From Streptomyces sp. NBC_00670 (GTDB lineage Bacteria > Actinomycetota > Actinomycetes > Streptomycetales > Streptomycetaceae), in assembly GCF_036226765.1 (NCBI RefSeq), contig NZ_CP109017.1, positions 5,457,001 to 5,521,000 of the forward strand: a DNA stretch of 64,000 nucleotides, read 5' to 3'. Each line of letters begins with the position of its first letter. Within the stretch, counting starts at the first letter, position 1. The notes under the pieces are model-generated. The model was not told the origin of the DNA, ran no database searches, and saw nothing but the letters and a program-made list of their open reading frames with translations. Positions 63,800-64,000 of this stretch are shown piece by piece. The translations under genes were made by a program, and so were the position numbers.

Positions 63800-64000
63800 T
63801 CTGATAAAGTCGGAACCGCCGGAAAGGAAAGCGCTCGGAAGAGCGAAGTCCTGGAAAGCACCGAGGAAATCGGACAGTGAAAGCGTCTGATAGAGTCGGA
63901 AACGCAAGACCGAAGGGAAGCGCCCGGAGGAAAGCCTGAGAGAGTCTCTCGGGTGAGTACGAAGGAAGCGTCCGTTTCTTGAGAACTCAACAGCGTGCCA
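63800..64000 (+). promoter_or_regulatory. rRNA operon promoter and leader region (16S gene starts beyond the window)
   Basis: Two copies of TCTGATA(A/G)AGTCGGA at 63800 and 63886, with TAAAGT and TAGAGT as -10-like hexamers, represent tandem rrn promoters. The sequence from 63886 on (AACGCAAGACCGAAGGGAAG, then TTGAGAACTCAACAGCGTG at 63980) is the conserved Streptomyces leader that precedes 16S rRNA. The stretch 63647-64000 contains no protein gene; it holds the rnj terminator and this region. The 16S gene itself is not reached. Confidence 0.88.

Noticed and set aside
63647..64000. Protein-coding frames in the last 350 bases
   Set aside because: The sequence is the rnj terminator and the conserved rrn leader; short open frames on the minus strand are incidental.

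Overview
The window is chromosomal DNA of a Streptomyces-like actinomycete. The base composition is very GC-rich with G/C at almost every third codon position, GTG starts are frequent (plus one well-supported TTG start), and gene content and order follow the conserved Streptomyces core: dxr-rseP-ispG, proS, rimP-nusA-ylxR-infB-ylxP-rbfA-truB-ribF, a type VII (ESX) secretion locus, rpsO-pnp, dapB, dapA-rnj, and then the leader of an rRNA operon. From memory this matches the S. coelicolor SCO569x-SCO5745 neighbourhood; I could not run a search.

Layout. 1-2.65 kb: the end of a GH95 glycosidase, a secreted GH12 endoglucanase and a LacI regulator with palindromic operators. 2.8-12.3 kb: an acyl-CoA dehydrogenase, the MEP isoprenoid genes dxr and ispG with the site-2 protease rseP between them, two GNAT proteins and proS. 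12.5-14.6 kb (minus strand): a Tat lipoprotein, a ferritin-like protein and an APH-fold protein that has lost its catalytic residues. 14.9-26.6 kb: the translation and transcription-factor cluster, interrupted between truB and ribF by a 957-residue degenerate-trypsin/P-loop NTPase protein. 27-53.7 kb: the ESX/T7SS locus. 53.9-63.65 kb: rpsO, pnp, an M16 peptidase, dapB, small membrane proteins, dapA and ribonuclease J. 63.7-64 kb: terminator, then rrn promoters and leader running off the window.

The T7SS locus holds a MinD/EspI-like ATPase, a beta-propeller membrane protein, eccE, eccB, mycP, two WXG100 proteins, eccC and eccD. Between the WXG100 genes and eccC is a minus-strand module (about 39.1-48.0 kb) whose middle part is visibly poorer in GC. 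It encodes a second mycosin, a 774-residue protein with a WXG-like head and a glycine-rich hydrophobic tail segment, small helical WXG-like partners, and three related exported proteins. This is the best candidate for a poorly described system: a T7SS substrate/partner/lipoprotein cassette with its own mycosin.

Non-coding signals worth reading: three overlapping mini-ORFs ahead of infB; a perfect 14-bp inverted repeat directly before the rnj ribosome-binding site; a dispersed G-rich intergenic repeat found after proS, infB and ribF; a tandem array after ribF; a near-perfect 20-bp palindrome upstream of the esx pair; and the absence of thyX from its usual place beside dapA. No tRNA gene, insertion sequence, integrase or CRISPR array was seen.
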